This document shows, piece after piece, positions 11,856-20,810 of a DNA stretch of 64,000 nucleotides. Each line of letters begins with the position of its first letter. Position 1 is the first letter of the stretch. The position numbers and the translations under genes were made by a program. Origin of the DNA: JACRCT01 sp049841135. GTDB taxonomy: Bacteria > Myxococcota > Myxococcia > Myxococcales > UBA5297. The stretch is taken from contig JASGHK010000005.1 in NCBI GenBank assembly GCA_049841135.1, positions 1,302,001 to 1,366,000 of the forward strand, read 5' to 3'. The notes beneath the pieces are model-generated. The model saw only the letters and a list, made by a program, of their open reading frames with translations, made no database searches and was not told where the DNA came from.

Positions 11856-13935
11856 TCATTGCCGGCGGCGAAGGGCCGGAAGCGCCAGTCCCAGCAAGAG
11901 CAGCTCAACCGGCGCCCCCGAGGTCGAGCAGCCACAGCCGCCGGTCACCACCACCTCGCCGCCGCCGTCCCGCACCTGCGCCGCGCCGGAGTCGCCCTCG
12001 CCCGAATCCAGCCCACCACCGTCGAGCCCACCGGCATCGAGGCGCACGCTGCTGGCATCGAGGCGCGCCGCGGCATCCGGACCGGCGCTCGCATCCGGCC
12101 CGCCGGGATCTCCAGCATCGACCGGCGGCTGCACCACAGTGACGGTCAGCGCCCCCGCGACGGTCTTGGTCGCGAGCAAGAGGTCCGCCGACCCGATGCC
12201 GTGGTCGCCATCCGTGTCGAGGAAGAGCTTCGACTCGCAAGTCGTAGGTGCCGGCCGCGACGCCCGCGCCGACCGCAAACGTCTGGGACGCCGTCGTGTC
12301 CTTGTTGGCCTGCCCGGCCGTTCCCAGGACGGTCACCTGCGCCGCGCCCGACGGATTGGGGAGCGGTTCGGCGGCGCCCAGCACGAGGCTGGTGCGCAAG
12401 AGCGTCGCCGAGTGATCGCCCTCGGCGTAGCTGCGCAGGGTCGCGCTCACCTGCACGCTGCCGCCCGGAGCCGCGCTTCCCGGGCTGACGCTGGCCGCGG
12501 TCATCTCGATGGGCGAGGTCATGGTCAGGGCGCGCTTCCCGGTCCCGCGGCCCTCGTCGTTGTAATAGTGGTTCACCATCCACGACCAGTTCCGGCTCGC
12601 CTTGGCCCAGGCCGAGGTCCCCCACTGGCACATCCCGCGGCCGTGGCCGAAGCAGCAGGTGCCCGGGCCCGAGCTGAAGGCGTGGGCGTCGTCGAGGCAC
12701 GGCCAGCCGGCGGCGGGCGAGCCGGCCTTGCCCGAGCCGCAGCTCAGGTCGGCGTTGCTGCAGCTGTAGGTCGTGCACTTCGAGGCGTTGTTCTCGGCGG
12801 AGTACTCCGACCGGGCCACCGCGGTGCCGCTGGCGGTGAGCATCATGCCCGAGGTGGCCAGCGCGGCGGCCTTGCCGGCGGAGCTGTTGGTGGCCTTGTA
12901 GACCTGGCAGCTGGAGGTCGCGCAGATGCTCCCCGAGCTGGCCTGGTACGCGGCGCCGTACGAGCGATAGGCGATCGCCCCCGCCATCAGCGAGCTCGCC
13001 GGCCACGAGCCGATCCACTCGTTGACGATGCCGTTGCCGACGTAGGTCTCCAGCGACATGGTCCCGACGTCCCTGACGGTGATGCTGTCGGGCGGGTCCA
13101 TCAGGTAGAGCGCCTGGCCGGTCAGCGCGTAGGTGCTCACGCCGAGCGTCGAGCCGTCCCCCTCGTCCTCCAGCGGCAGTGGCTCTTCACGCGGCTCCGG
13201 CGTGCCGGTGACCAGCTTGTGCCCGTAGTCGCGCTCCACCTCGCCGCTGCCCGGCTCGAGGTCGACGATGAAGTGCACGTCGGTCTCGAACAGCGCCACG
13301 TTCTTCAGCCGCTCGGCGACGAAGCCGTCGGCTCGGACGAGCAGGTCCTCCGTCGACGGAAGATCGTCGGGCGTCGCGGCGCCCTTTCCCGGGAGCTGCA
13401 GCGCGAAGTAGCCCGAGGCGTCGGTACGCGTCGAGAGCCCACTCGTCGCCAGCTCGACCCACGCGCCCGGACGCGGCAGCCCCGTCGCGTCGTCCAGCAC
13501 GTGGCCGTGCAGGAGCGCCATCCCCGGGCGCCGCGCCGCTGCGAGCGCCGCCAGAGAGAGCGCCGGGTCGGCCGTGGGAAGACGATCGAGCCAGAAGGTG
13601 TGCGCTTCGCCGGTCGGGCTCGCGGAGACGGTCGCGCGCAGCGGCGCGTACCCGGCGGCGGAGACCTCGACCAGGCTGCCGGCCCGGGCGAGCTGCTGGG
13701 CGCCGCGCCCTGCGAGATCCGTCTGCGCTTCCGCGGCGCGAAGCCCCGTCGAGAGCGCGCGAGCGGAGACCGAAGCGCGAGCGACGGGCAGTCCGGTCTC
13801 GCTGTCGCGGACGCGCAGGGGCACCTGGAGCGTCGAGGCTTCGCCGGAGCCCTTCGGGGTGCCGCCCTCGAGCGGGTTACAGGCCGCCAGCAGGGTGACG
13901 GCGACCAAGGCGTGGCAGCTTCCGAGCCGACTCAT
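11856..13935 (-). CDS. SpoIID-domain lipoprotein with MYXO-CTERM-like tail (frameshifted)
   Basis: 692 aa when GAGCTTC at 12225-12231 is restored to GAGCTC. A lipoprotein signal ends LLAAC. Residues ~35-110 and ~150-200 look like carboxypeptidase-regulatory beta domains (GLPVARASVSA, DATGLPRPGAWVELATSG). The central part matches SpoIID/LytB: LETYVGNGIVNEW, SLMAGAIAYRSYGAAY, and GHGRGMCQWGTSAWA, the usual GHGxGMxQxGA region. A C-terminal domain with DTDGDHGIG is followed by an Asp/Gly/Pro linker and a terminal GGCGCS, hydrophobic helix and RRRQ. That is the arrangement of myxobacterial C-terminal sorting tails. SpoIID proteins act on peptidoglycan, so a wall-modifying surface role is inferred. 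Confidence 0.8.
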
Positions 13936-14060
13936 GTTGCCTCCAGCGACGCCCCGAATCGCGCGATTCCCCGCGGCCCATGGTACCAGCGCGTCTTCGG
14001 CCGCGTCGGCCGGACGCGCGCCGACGCTAGGATGAGGTCCGTTTTTCGGAGGGACGAACC

Positions 14061-14840
14061 ATGACGACCAAGACGAAGTCGCCGGCGACGGTCGGACTCC
14101 AAGACCTGGTGGACGTCGACGGACGCAACGTCGGAGAGCGGGGCTTCTTCTGCTACATGAGCAAGCGCAAGTCCGACGGCTATCAGCGCAAGCAGCGCTG
14201 GCTCCAGGCCCGATTCTCAGAGGGCCTGCGCCTCAAGCTCTTGCCGTCGCCCGAGCGAGGGTTCATCGAATACGCCCCCGGGGAGCACTGCTGGCGCGCG
14301 GTCGAAGCAGACGGCTACCTGGTCATCCACTGCCTCTGGGTCGTCGGCAAGAGCAAGGGCCGCGGCCTGGGTGAGCTGCTGCTCGACGCCTGTCTCGAGG
14401 ACGCGCGCCGATCCAAAGCCAGGGGCGTGGTGATGCTCACCAGCGAGAGGGTCTGGCTCGCCAAGCGGGCGCTGCTCGACAAGCGCGGCTTCGAGTGCGC
14501 GGACAGCACCGGGCCCTTCAGCCTGATGGTCAAGAAGCTGGGCAAGCACCCGTCTCCGACCGTCGCCGGCGACTGGGAGAAGAAGGCCAAGGCCCTCGGC
14601 AAGGGACTGACGATCCTGCGGTCCGACCAGTGCCCGTACATCCCGGACGCGGTCGCGGCCGCCCAGGCCGCGGCCGAGAAGGCGGATGTGAAGCACCGGG
14701 TCGTCGAGCTCGAGAGCCGGAAGGACCTGCTGCGGCTGTCGCCGAGCCCGTACGGAGTCTTCGGCCTCGCGCTGGACTCCAGGCTGCTCGCCTACCACTA
14801 CCTGCTCGAGAAGGACCTGGCGCCGCTGCTGGGCGGGTGA
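14061..14840 (+). CDS. GNAT acetyltransferase with YoaP-like C-terminal domain
   Basis: 259 aa, GGAGGGACGAACC before ATG 14061. The N-terminal half has the GNAT core: strand YLVIHCLWVVGKSKGRGLGELLL, with the acetyl-CoA loop GKSKGRGLG, and VVMLTSERVWL. The C-terminal half contains DQCPYIPDAVAAA, the thioredoxin-like YoaP signature with one Cys, and ends in a PYGVFGLALD-type segment. The family is a GNAT/YoaP fusion found in many bacteria. Substrate unknown. Confidence 0.75.
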   Translation: MTTKTKSPATVGLQDLVDVDGRNVGERGFFCYMSKRKSDGYQRKQRWLQARFSEGLRLKLLPSPERGFIEYAPGEHCWRAVEADGYLVIHCLWVVGKSKGRGLGELLLDACLEDARRSKARGVVMLTSERVWLAKRALLDKRGFECADSTGPFSLMVKKLGKHPSPTVAGDWEKKAKALGKGLTILRSDQCPYIPDAVAAAQAAAEKADVKHRVVELESRKDLLRLSPSPYGVFGLALDSRLLAYHYLLEKDLAPLLGG

Positions 14841-14934
14841 GCACTGGAGCTGGATGAGCTCGCCGCGGGGGCACACCCTTCGCACCGCTTGTCCAGCGAA
14901 TGACCACGGCGCGAACTCAGTGCCGCCCAACAAG

Positions 14935-14988
14935 TCGTGGGAACAGCTCCGACGGGAACGCCGAAGGCAACCCGCGAACCCTTGCTCC
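14935..14988 (-). repeat. dispersed GGTTGCC-GTCGGAGCTG repeat, copy 1
   Basis: Read on the minus strand this contains GGGTTCGCGGGTTGCCTTCG then TTCCCGTCGGAGCTGTTCC. The plus strand at 31016-31070 carries the same element with only a few changes. It lies in the gap between the acetyltransferase and the response regulator, without coding evidence. Confidence 0.6.
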
Positions 14989-15024
14989 CGCATCTTGGGA
15001 GGAGGGCCGCTGGGAAGCTCCGGG

Positions 15025-15648
15025 CTAGATCCACCCGAGCCGTCGCGCCTCCAGTACGGCCTCCTCGCGCGAGTTGACGCCCAGCTTCCGGTAGATGGAC
15101 TGGAGCTGCGCCTTGATCGTCTCGCAGGAGCGTCCGCGGCCCTCGGCGATGTCGGTGTTGCTCAGCCCTTGGCCGATGGCTCGCAGGATCGAGAGCTCGG
15201 AGGGGCTCGCCTCGAGGGAGCGAGGTCGCTGGGAGGAGGCGAGCATCGCGTCCGCCGCCACCGACGGGTCGATGTAGCGCTGGCCGGCGACGACCGTGTC
15301 GATCGCAGTGTCCAGGCGGTTCCCGATGCCCTCCTTGAGCAGGAAGCCATCGGCGCCGGCTTGGAGCGCTCGCACCGCCACCTCGGGCGACGGGTCGGCG
15401 GTGAGGATGAGCGAGTGGATGACGGGCGCGAGCTGGCGCAGCTCGCCCGCGAGGTCGGTGCCGGTCTTCGAGTAGTCGCCGAGCTTGTTGTCGAGGATCG
15501 CGACGTCCGGTCTCTCGTCGAGCGCCTTCTCCAGGCCGGCGGCATAGCTCATGGCGGTCGAGACCTGCTCGTACCGCTTCCGGCAGCGGAGCACGCACGC
15601 CAGGCTCTCGGCCAGTCCGGGTTCATCATCAACGATGAGCAGCCGCAT
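15025..15648 (-). CDS. LuxR-family (NarL-type) response regulator
   Basis: 207 aa, ATG 15648 with GGGGGA upstream. Receiver domain 1-120: LLIVDDEPGL acidic pair, phospho-acceptor Asp in VAILDNKLGD, Thr in LILTAD, Lys in FLLKEG. C-terminal LuxR helix-turn-helix: SELSILRAIGQGLSNTDIAE, then SCETIKAQLQSIYRKLGV. It would activate or repress promoters after phosphorylation. No histidine kinase lies beside it, so it is an orphan in this window. It is transcribed toward the acetyltransferase gene, and lactate permease lies 160 bp upstream in the same direction. Confidence 0.9.
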   Translation of the reverse strand: MRLLIVDDEPGLAESLACVLRCRKRYEQVSTAMSYAAGLEKALDERPDVAILDNKLGDYSKTGTDLAGELRQLAPVIHSLILTADPSPEVAVRALQAGADGFLLKEGIGNRLDTAIDTVVAGQRYIDPSVAADAMLASSQRPRSLEASPSELSILRAIGQGLSNTDIAEGRGRSCETIKAQLQSIYRKLGVNSREEAVLEARRLGWI

Positions 15649-15810
15649 GGATCCCCCGCCAAGCCGACGAGGACGGGTTACTACAACGAGCAAGGGCGGC
15701 CGACAACTACGGTGAAGTGGACCGCTGGCGACCTCGCCGAGGGTCTCCCCCGGCGTCGCAGGACTCCGGGCGCGAGGGAACCTCCATCCGGTTGGCACGG
15801 GTGGCGCGCT

Positions 15811-17352
15811 TCAGGGCGCCAGCAGCACCACGATGGCGCCGAGGACGACGGTGTAGAGCAGCGCCTGGGCGAGCGTGCCTCGCAGGAGCTCGCCTTCGCG
15901 GCCCTGCTGCGCGGTGGCGCTCGCCGCCACCGCGATGCTCTGCGGGGAGATCATCTTGCCGGCGGTGGCGCCGGCGGCGTTGGCGGCGACGAGCCAGTTC
16001 GGGTCCGCGCCGATCTGCAGCGCGGTCTGCTTCTGCAGCGCGCCGAAGAGGACGTTGGAGCTGGTGTTGCTGCCGGTCAGGAACGTCCCCAGCGCGCCGA
16101 TGAGCGGAGAGAGCGCCGGGAAGGCCTTGCCGGTCGCGCCGGCGAGCGCCACGGCGATGGCGGCGCTCATGCCGGTGTGCCCCATCACCTGCGCCAGCGC
16201 GACGATGGCCGTCACGGTGAGCGTGGTCGCCGCCAGCTGCTTGGCCGTGCCGCGAAGCACCTTGGCGATGACCGCGCCGCGAGCGCCCTGGATCAGCCCG
16301 CCGGCCAGGCCGCCCAGGAAGATGAGCGTGCCGGGGTTGAGGACCCACGCGAACGTGAGCGGCTTGGCGCCGGGGACGATCGGGATGGCCGATTGGGCTC
16401 GGGCCAGGGCGTCGTGGACCGGCGGGACCAGCGTGCCGGTGCCGAGGATGAAGACGAGCATCAACAGATAGGGAGCCCAGGCGACGAGCTGCTCGCGCAC
16501 GTTGGTGTGGCCCGCAGGCAGCGGCTCGGCGACGGGCTCTCCGGGGAAGCGCCAGACGGTCTTGGCTGGCCAGAAGCGGGCCCAGAGCGCGACGAGCGGC
16601 ATCGCGGCGATGGAGCCGGCGATGGCGGTCAGCTCGGGGCCGACGAAGCGCGCGAGCACGAGCTGCGGGACGGCGAAGGCGATGCCCGAGGCGAGGCAGA
16701 GGCCGACGACGCCGCGCAGGCCCGCGAGGCCGCCGGTGAGCATGGGGATGAGGATGAGCGGGAGGACGACGACGAGCGGGGTGAGCTGGAGCGCGGTGTA
16801 GTAGGTGACGCGGGCGAGGTCGGTGTCGGTGACCTTGGCCAGCGTGATCACCGGCAGGCCCACGCCGCCGAAGGCCACGGGCACGGTGTTGGCGACGAGG
16901 CAGAGGATGGCCGCCTTGCGCGGCTCGAAGCCCAGGCCGATGAGCATCGCGGCGGGGATGGCCACCGCGGTCCCGAAGCCGGCGGCGCCTTCGAGGAAGC
17001 CGCTGAAGCCCCAGGCGATGAGCAGCGCCTGCACGCGGCGGTCGGCGGAGACGCCGGAGAGGAGCGCGCGGATCCGGTCCATCGCGCCGGTGGCGACCGC
17101 GAGGTTGTAGGTGAACATCGCGGCGAAGATGACCGAGACGATGGGCCAGAGGCCGAGCAGCGCGCCTTCGACGGCCGAGAGCGCGATGGTGGTCGCCGGG
17201 ACCTTCCAGGCCAGGCCGGCGACGAGCATGGTGGCGGCGAGCCCGATGACGCAGGCTCGCCAGGCCGGCATCCGCAGGACGCCCAGGCCCAGCAGCAGCC
17301 AGAAGAGGGGCAGCGCGGCGAGGAGGGCGGAGCTGGTGGGGCCGAAGGGCAT
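15811..17352 (-). CDS. lldP: L-lactate permease
   Basis: 513 aa from ATG 17352 (GGAGA upstream); an in-frame ATG at 17433 would add 27 residues. Polytopic inner-membrane protein of the LctP family with about a dozen helices. Family features include WGFSGFLEGAAGFGTAVAIPAAMLIGLGF, VANTVPVAFGGVG, and the late SPLIGALGTFLTGSNTSSNVLFGALQ segment, all read in order. It imports lactate (and probably glycolate) with protons. No lactate dehydrogenase genes adjoin it. Confidence 0.9.
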   Translation of the reverse strand: MPFGPTSSALLAALPLFWLLLGLGVLRMPAWRACVIGLAATMLVAGLAWKVPATTIALSAVEGALLGLWPIVSVIFAAMFTYNLAVATGAMDRIRALLSGVSADRRVQALLIAWGFSGFLEGAAGFGTAVAIPAAMLIGLGFEPRKAAILCLVANTVPVAFGGVGLPVITLAKVTDTDLARVTYYTALQLTPLVVVLPLILIPMLTGGLAGLRGVVGLCLASGIAFAVPQLVLARFVGPELTAIAGSIAAMPLVALWARFWPAKTVWRFPGEPVAEPLPAGHTNVREQLVAWAPYLLMLVFILGTGTLVPPVHDALARAQSAIPIVPGAKPLTFAWVLNPGTLIFLGGLAGGLIQGARGAVIAKVLRGTAKQLAATTLTVTAIVALAQVMGHTGMSAAIAVALAGATGKAFPALSPLIGALGTFLTGSNTSSNVLFGALQKQTALQIGADPNWLVAANAAGATAGKMISPQSIAVAASATAQQGREGELLRGTLAQALLYTVVLGAIVVLLAP

Positions 17353-17677
17353 CTGGAGCTGGATTCTCCCGGCGAGAAAACGGCTTGGCCAGTCCTGGGA
17401 GCTCGCTAAAGGCTGGATCTGCTTTTCTGACATATCCGGCAGGCACTTTAGGTCGCGCTGCAGGGCCACCCAAAAGCGAGCGGCGGCTGAGCGAGTTGCC
17501 GAGCGGCAAGGTCCTGCTGCGGTTCAAGTGCCCGCCGGCCTGATGCGCGCCGCCGCCCTCGACGGCCCCTGCGGCGGCAAGCGCAGGCACGTCGACCTGC
17601 TGCCACGATCAGGCAGGAGGGTTCCACTCCGGCGAGGTCCCTATTGTTTCCGTGGGGCCCGGCACAGGGAGGCACGC
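17353..17677. other. intergenic region between divergent genes
   Basis: Upstream regions of lldP and of the small secreted protein gene. Around 17470-17640 short stretches read like coding sequence (for example SELPSGKVLLRFKCPP) but break within 30 codons. They could be a worn transposase end, though I cannot prove it. AGGGAGG at 17668 is the ribosome site of the next gene. Confidence 0.3.
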
Positions 17678-18016
17678 ATGAAGAAGGTCATCAGCAGCCT
17701 GGCAGCCGCGGTGCTGTTCGCCGCTGCGGGCACGGCGCTGGCGCAGTCGGCCGGCGGCTCGAACCAAGCACAGGGAGGCAGCGGGAGCGATAGCGCGCAG
17801 AGCAACGTGGGCAAGCCGTGTTGCTGCCCATCGTCGAGCGGCACCGGGGGGACCGGCGGCAACAGCCAGAGCAACGTGGGCCAGCCGTGCGTCTGCCCGT
17901 CTCCGAACCAGGGCGTCGGCGGCACCGGCAGCACCGGCGGCGGAGGAGGCGGTGGCGGCGGCATCGAGGGTGGCGGCTACGACACCTCCGGCGGAGCCGG
18001 CGGCGGCGGAAGCTGA
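17678..18016 (+). CDS. small secreted Gly-rich protein with paired Cys motifs
   Basis: 112 aa, AGGGAGG before ATG 17678. Signal peptide cleaved near TALAQS. The mature ~90 residues are Gly/Ser/Asn-rich with two copies of SNVGKPCCCPS / SNVGQPCVCPS, then a polyglycine tract and a GGGYDTSGG tail. No family recognised. The closely spaced cysteines suggest metal binding or disulfides outside the cell. Confidence 0.65.
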   Translation: MKKVISSLAAAVLFAAAGTALAQSAGGSNQAQGGSGSDSAQSNVGKPCCCPSSSGTGGTGGNSQSNVGQPCVCPSPNQGVGGTGSTGGGGGGGGGIEGGGYDTSGGAGGGGS

Positions 18017-18113
18017 GTCCTGAGGCTCCCCTCGCTCGCCGCCAGAGCAGACCGAGGTGGGCGGGGGGCCCTCTCGCAGTCGTTGAAGGTCCGCGCCGGC
18101 AGCCGCGCTGTGG

Positions 18114-18601
18114 TCAGCGCCGGGGCAACGAGTACACCAGCGCCTCCGCGGGTCGGAACGCGAACAGCTTGCCGTCGAAGATCTCCAGGTGCTCGAACCA
18201 CCCGCGGGCGGGCCGCTCGGGGGCATAGGCCACCCGGAGCTTGCCGTCCGCCAGGTCGAAAGACCTCGAGCATGGCCGGTGGGCTCGCCGCGAGCAGCCC
18301 TTCGCCGATGACGCCGCGCCAGGCGTCGACGGGCAGCTCCCAGCGCAGCGCGCCATCGGCGGCCTCGAGTGCCACGGTCAGGCTGCCGGTGGTCCGACGA
18401 GTACAGGCTGCAGCTCGAGACCCGGCCCTCGAGGACGAGCTTCGAGTAGACCTTCTCCACCCGCGCGAGCGACCACACGTCGAGCACGACCTTTCCTGGG
18501 CCGGGTATCGCGTTGCTCGAGAGCGGGCAGCTCAGCACCGCCAGGCGCTCCTCAGATCCGGAGATCAGAAGTTGGAGAGGCACAGGAAGTGAGGTGTACT
18601 C
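18114..18601 (-). pseudogene. PQQ-like beta-propeller fragment (two frameshifts)
   Basis: Read in pieces: QLLISGSEERLAVLSCPLSS, KVVLDVWSLARVEKVYSKL, GSLTVALEAADGALRWELPV and DLADGKLRVAY, ending FDGKLFAFRPAEALVYSLPR. The blades (TVALEAADGALRW, LEIFDGKLFAF) are PQQ/quinoprotein-like. Extra bases near 18391-18397 and in GAAAGAC at 18257-18263 break the frame, and no good start lies before the divergent gene at 18644. It is either an N-terminally truncated remnant or a small gene with sequence errors. Confidence 0.5.
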
Positions 18602-18643
18602 TCCCGGCCCATAGACCGCACGTAGCCCCGGAGGAACACCGCG

Positions 18644-19699
18644 ATGCGAACCCTCATCCTCGCCGCCCTGGCCGTCTCGTTCATGGGCGCCGCCCCCGCC
18701 GCCAAGAAGGAGGCGAAGCCCGCCGCCAAGCCGGCCGCGGCTGCCCCGGCGCCGGCGCCCAAGATCCCGCCGCTGCTCTTCGGCATCGGCGCCCCCAACG
18801 GCGACGACCACGCCGTCAAGGCCAAGAGCCTCATCGAGCCCTACCTCACCAAGGCCCTGGGCCAGCCGGTCACGGTCAAGATCATCCCCGAGTACGCCGA
18901 CCTCGCCGTCGCGCTCCCCAAGGGCGAGGTCGACGCCGCCTGGATGACCCCCATCGCCTTCGCCCGCGCCAAGGTCGCCAGCAAGGACGTCACCGCGCTG
19001 GTCAAGGCCAAGCGCAACGGCAAGACCAGCTACCGCACCGCCTTCATCGTCAAGAAGGACTCCCCGGCCAAGACGCTCGCCGACGTCCAGGGCAAGAAGG
19101 TCGCCTGGGTCTCGCCCAGCTCGGCGTCCGGCTACCTGTTCGCCCGCGCGCTCCTGATGTGGGCCGGCAAGGACCCCGACGTCTACTTCACGAGCGAGAT
19201 GTTCGCCGGCTCGCACCCCAACGTCTGCAAGGCCGTTCGCGAGGGCAAGGTCGACATCGGCGCGACGCTGGCCGACCCGCCGCTGCCGGGCAAGGACTTC
19301 GTCGCCGACGGCTGCATGGACGCCCCGCCGGTCGAGGACTTCCGCGTGCTGGCCGCCAGCGAGCCCATCCCCAACGACGTCATCGCCGCCGGCACCAAGC
19401 TCGACCCGAAGAAGGTCGAGGCCCTGGCCGAGGTCTTCAAGAAGATGGCCGACTCGCCCGAAGGCAAGGCGCTGATGACCGACGCCTTCCGCGTCGAGGC
19501 CTGGCTGCCCACCGCCGAGAAGGACTTCGACACCGCGCTGCGCGTGGTGCAGGAGCACGAGGCGCACAAGGCCGGAGACCAGGCCGCCGCCGACAAGGCC
19601 AAGGAGACGCAGCCCGCTCCGGCGCCTGCTCCGGCACCCGCCGCCGAGCCGGCCAAGGAGCCTGCGAAGGAGCCGGCCAAGGACGCGCCGAAGAAGTAG
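18644..19699 (+). CDS. PhnD-like phosphate/phosphonate-binding protein
   Basis: 351 aa, GGAGGA then ATG 18644. Signal peptide (ALAVSFMGAAPA), a Lys/Ala linker, then a periplasmic binding fold: LLFGIGAPNGDD, LGQPVTVKIIPEYADL, EVDAAWMTPIAFARA, SPAKTLADVQGKKVAWVSPSSASGYLF, and VDIGATLADPP. These match the PhnD/SsuA-like family that captures phosphonate, phosphite or similar oxyanions. The C-terminus is a PAPAPA/AKEPAKEP repeat tail, unusual for the family. No ABC permease or ATPase adjoins, so transport is not assured; a sensing role is possible. The next gene follows by 9 bp. Confidence 0.8.
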   Translation: MRTLILAALAVSFMGAAPAAKKEAKPAAKPAAAAPAPAPKIPPLLFGIGAPNGDDHAVKAKSLIEPYLTKALGQPVTVKIIPEYADLAVALPKGEVDAAWMTPIAFARAKVASKDVTALVKAKRNGKTSYRTAFIVKKDSPAKTLADVQGKKVAWVSPSSASGYLFARALLMWAGKDPDVYFTSEMFAGSHPNVCKAVREGKVDIGATLADPPLPGKDFVADGCMDAPPVEDFRVLAASEPIPNDVIAAGTKLDPKKVEALAEVFKKMADSPEGKALMTDAFRVEAWLPTAEKDFDTALRVVQEHEAHKAGDQAAADKAKETQPAPAPAPAPAAEPAKEPAKEPAKDAPKK

Positions 19700-19708
19700 C
19701 TTCCGACG

Positions 19709-20779
19709 ATGGACGCTGAGCCCCGAGAGAAGGTCCTCGAGACCACCGATCGGGTCGCGGCGCAGCTGACGCTCGAGGTCCTCGTCGCGGAGGACCTCGA
19801 TGCCGTTTTGGAGGGCGTCTCCAACGCCGCGCTGCTCGGCGCCGCTCCCCACATCTTCCCGCTCGCCATCACCGTGCCTGCCGCGCAGGCCGAGCGCGCC
19901 CGCGAGCTCATCGCGGCGATGGAGCAGCAGGGCGAGCCGGCCGCCGGTGGCGAAGATCAGGACCAAGAAGAAGACGACGACGATGCGGCGCCCGCCTTCC
20001 GCAAGCGCAGCCCGGTCCTCGCCGCAGGCTGCACCTTCGTCATCCCCGCCGGCTGCCACTTCTACGCGCGGCGCTCGTGGACCGCGCTGACGCTCCTGGC
20101 CGGTTGGGTCGCGGCGTTCGTGCTCCTGGGCGCGAGCCGCCACACCGAGTGGCTCGCCGCCGCGGTGATGATCCCGCTCCTGGGCGTCGACCTCGTCGGC
20201 GGCCTCGTCGCGCTGCGCGCCGAGAACCGCGGCCAGCACGCCTCCCGCCTGCGGCAGGTCGGGTCGGGCCTGCTCTTGCTCGCCATCGCCGGCGCGATCC
20301 CCGGAGTCCCAGGCGCGATCGAGGCCTGGCGGGCCTACCGCGAGGCACAGGAGCTCGCGACGCTCGAGGTCACCTGCACGCTGGAGGGCATCCAGGTCGC
20401 CAACCACACGCCGACCGAGCGCAGCGTCGAGCTCGGCGACGGCGGCCTGCGGATCAGCTACGGGCTGCTCTTCGAGGACCCGACCCGCCAGACGCTGTTC
20501 CTGGAGCTGCCCGAGCCCAGGCTGCGCGTTCCGGCGGGCGGCACCGCCCAGGCCCGCTTCGCCGACCCCAAGAACCGGCACTGTGGTCGCTCGGCCATCC
20601 CAGAGGGCACGGGCATCGACCTGGCGGTCGACTCCTTCGCCCGGCCGCGGCTCAGCTGCTCGCGCAGCTTCCACCTGAGCTCGACCCGCGAGGGCGCTCC
20701 CTCCCTCGACACCCGGTTCACCTGCCCGATGCCGACGGACGCCCAGCCGCGCACGGCCGCGGCCACCTCGCGCCGGTAG
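19709..20779 (+). CDS. membrane protein with DUF2007-like N-terminus
   Basis: 356 aa. The N-terminal ~75 residues (LTLEVLVAEDLDAVLEGVSN...AQAERARELIAAM) resemble the DUF2007 putative signal-transducing fold. An acidic patch (EDQDQEEDDDD) is followed by four hydrophobic helices (for example SWTALTLLAGWVAAFVLLG and GLLLLAIAGAIPGV). The C-terminal ~140 residues are a beta-rich domain with three Cys. No known family for the whole. It is 9 bp downstream of the PhnD-like gene and probably in its operon. Confidence 0.6.
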   Translation: MDAEPREKVLETTDRVAAQLTLEVLVAEDLDAVLEGVSNAALLGAAPHIFPLAITVPAAQAERARELIAAMEQQGEPAAGGEDQDQEEDDDDAAPAFRKRSPVLAAGCTFVIPAGCHFYARRSWTALTLLAGWVAAFVLLGASRHTEWLAAAVMIPLLGVDLVGGLVALRAENRGQHASRLRQVGSGLLLLAIAGAIPGVPGAIEAWRAYREAQELATLEVTCTLEGIQVANHTPTERSVELGDGGLRISYGLLFEDPTRQTLFLELPEPRLRVPAGGTAQARFADPKNRHCGRSAIPEGTGIDLAVDSFARPRLSCSRSFHLSSTREGAPSLDTRFTCPMPTDAQPRTAAATSRR

Positions 20780-20810
20780 CGGCCCATCCACAAGCTCGAG
20801 GTGTCGGGGT

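Noticed and set aside
14854..17409. 851-codon open frame on the plus strand
   Set aside because: Antisense to the response regulator and lactate permease, which have full family motifs; the product is low-complexity Gly/Arg/Glu.
17460..17640. Possible transposase remnant
   Set aside because: Only short protein-like stretches in shifting frames, no inverted repeats or conserved catalytic residues.
17609..20791. 1060-codon open frame on the minus strand
   Set aside because: Antisense to the PhnD-like and DUF2007-like genes. Only the short 18114-18601 part reads like protein and is annotated as a fragment.
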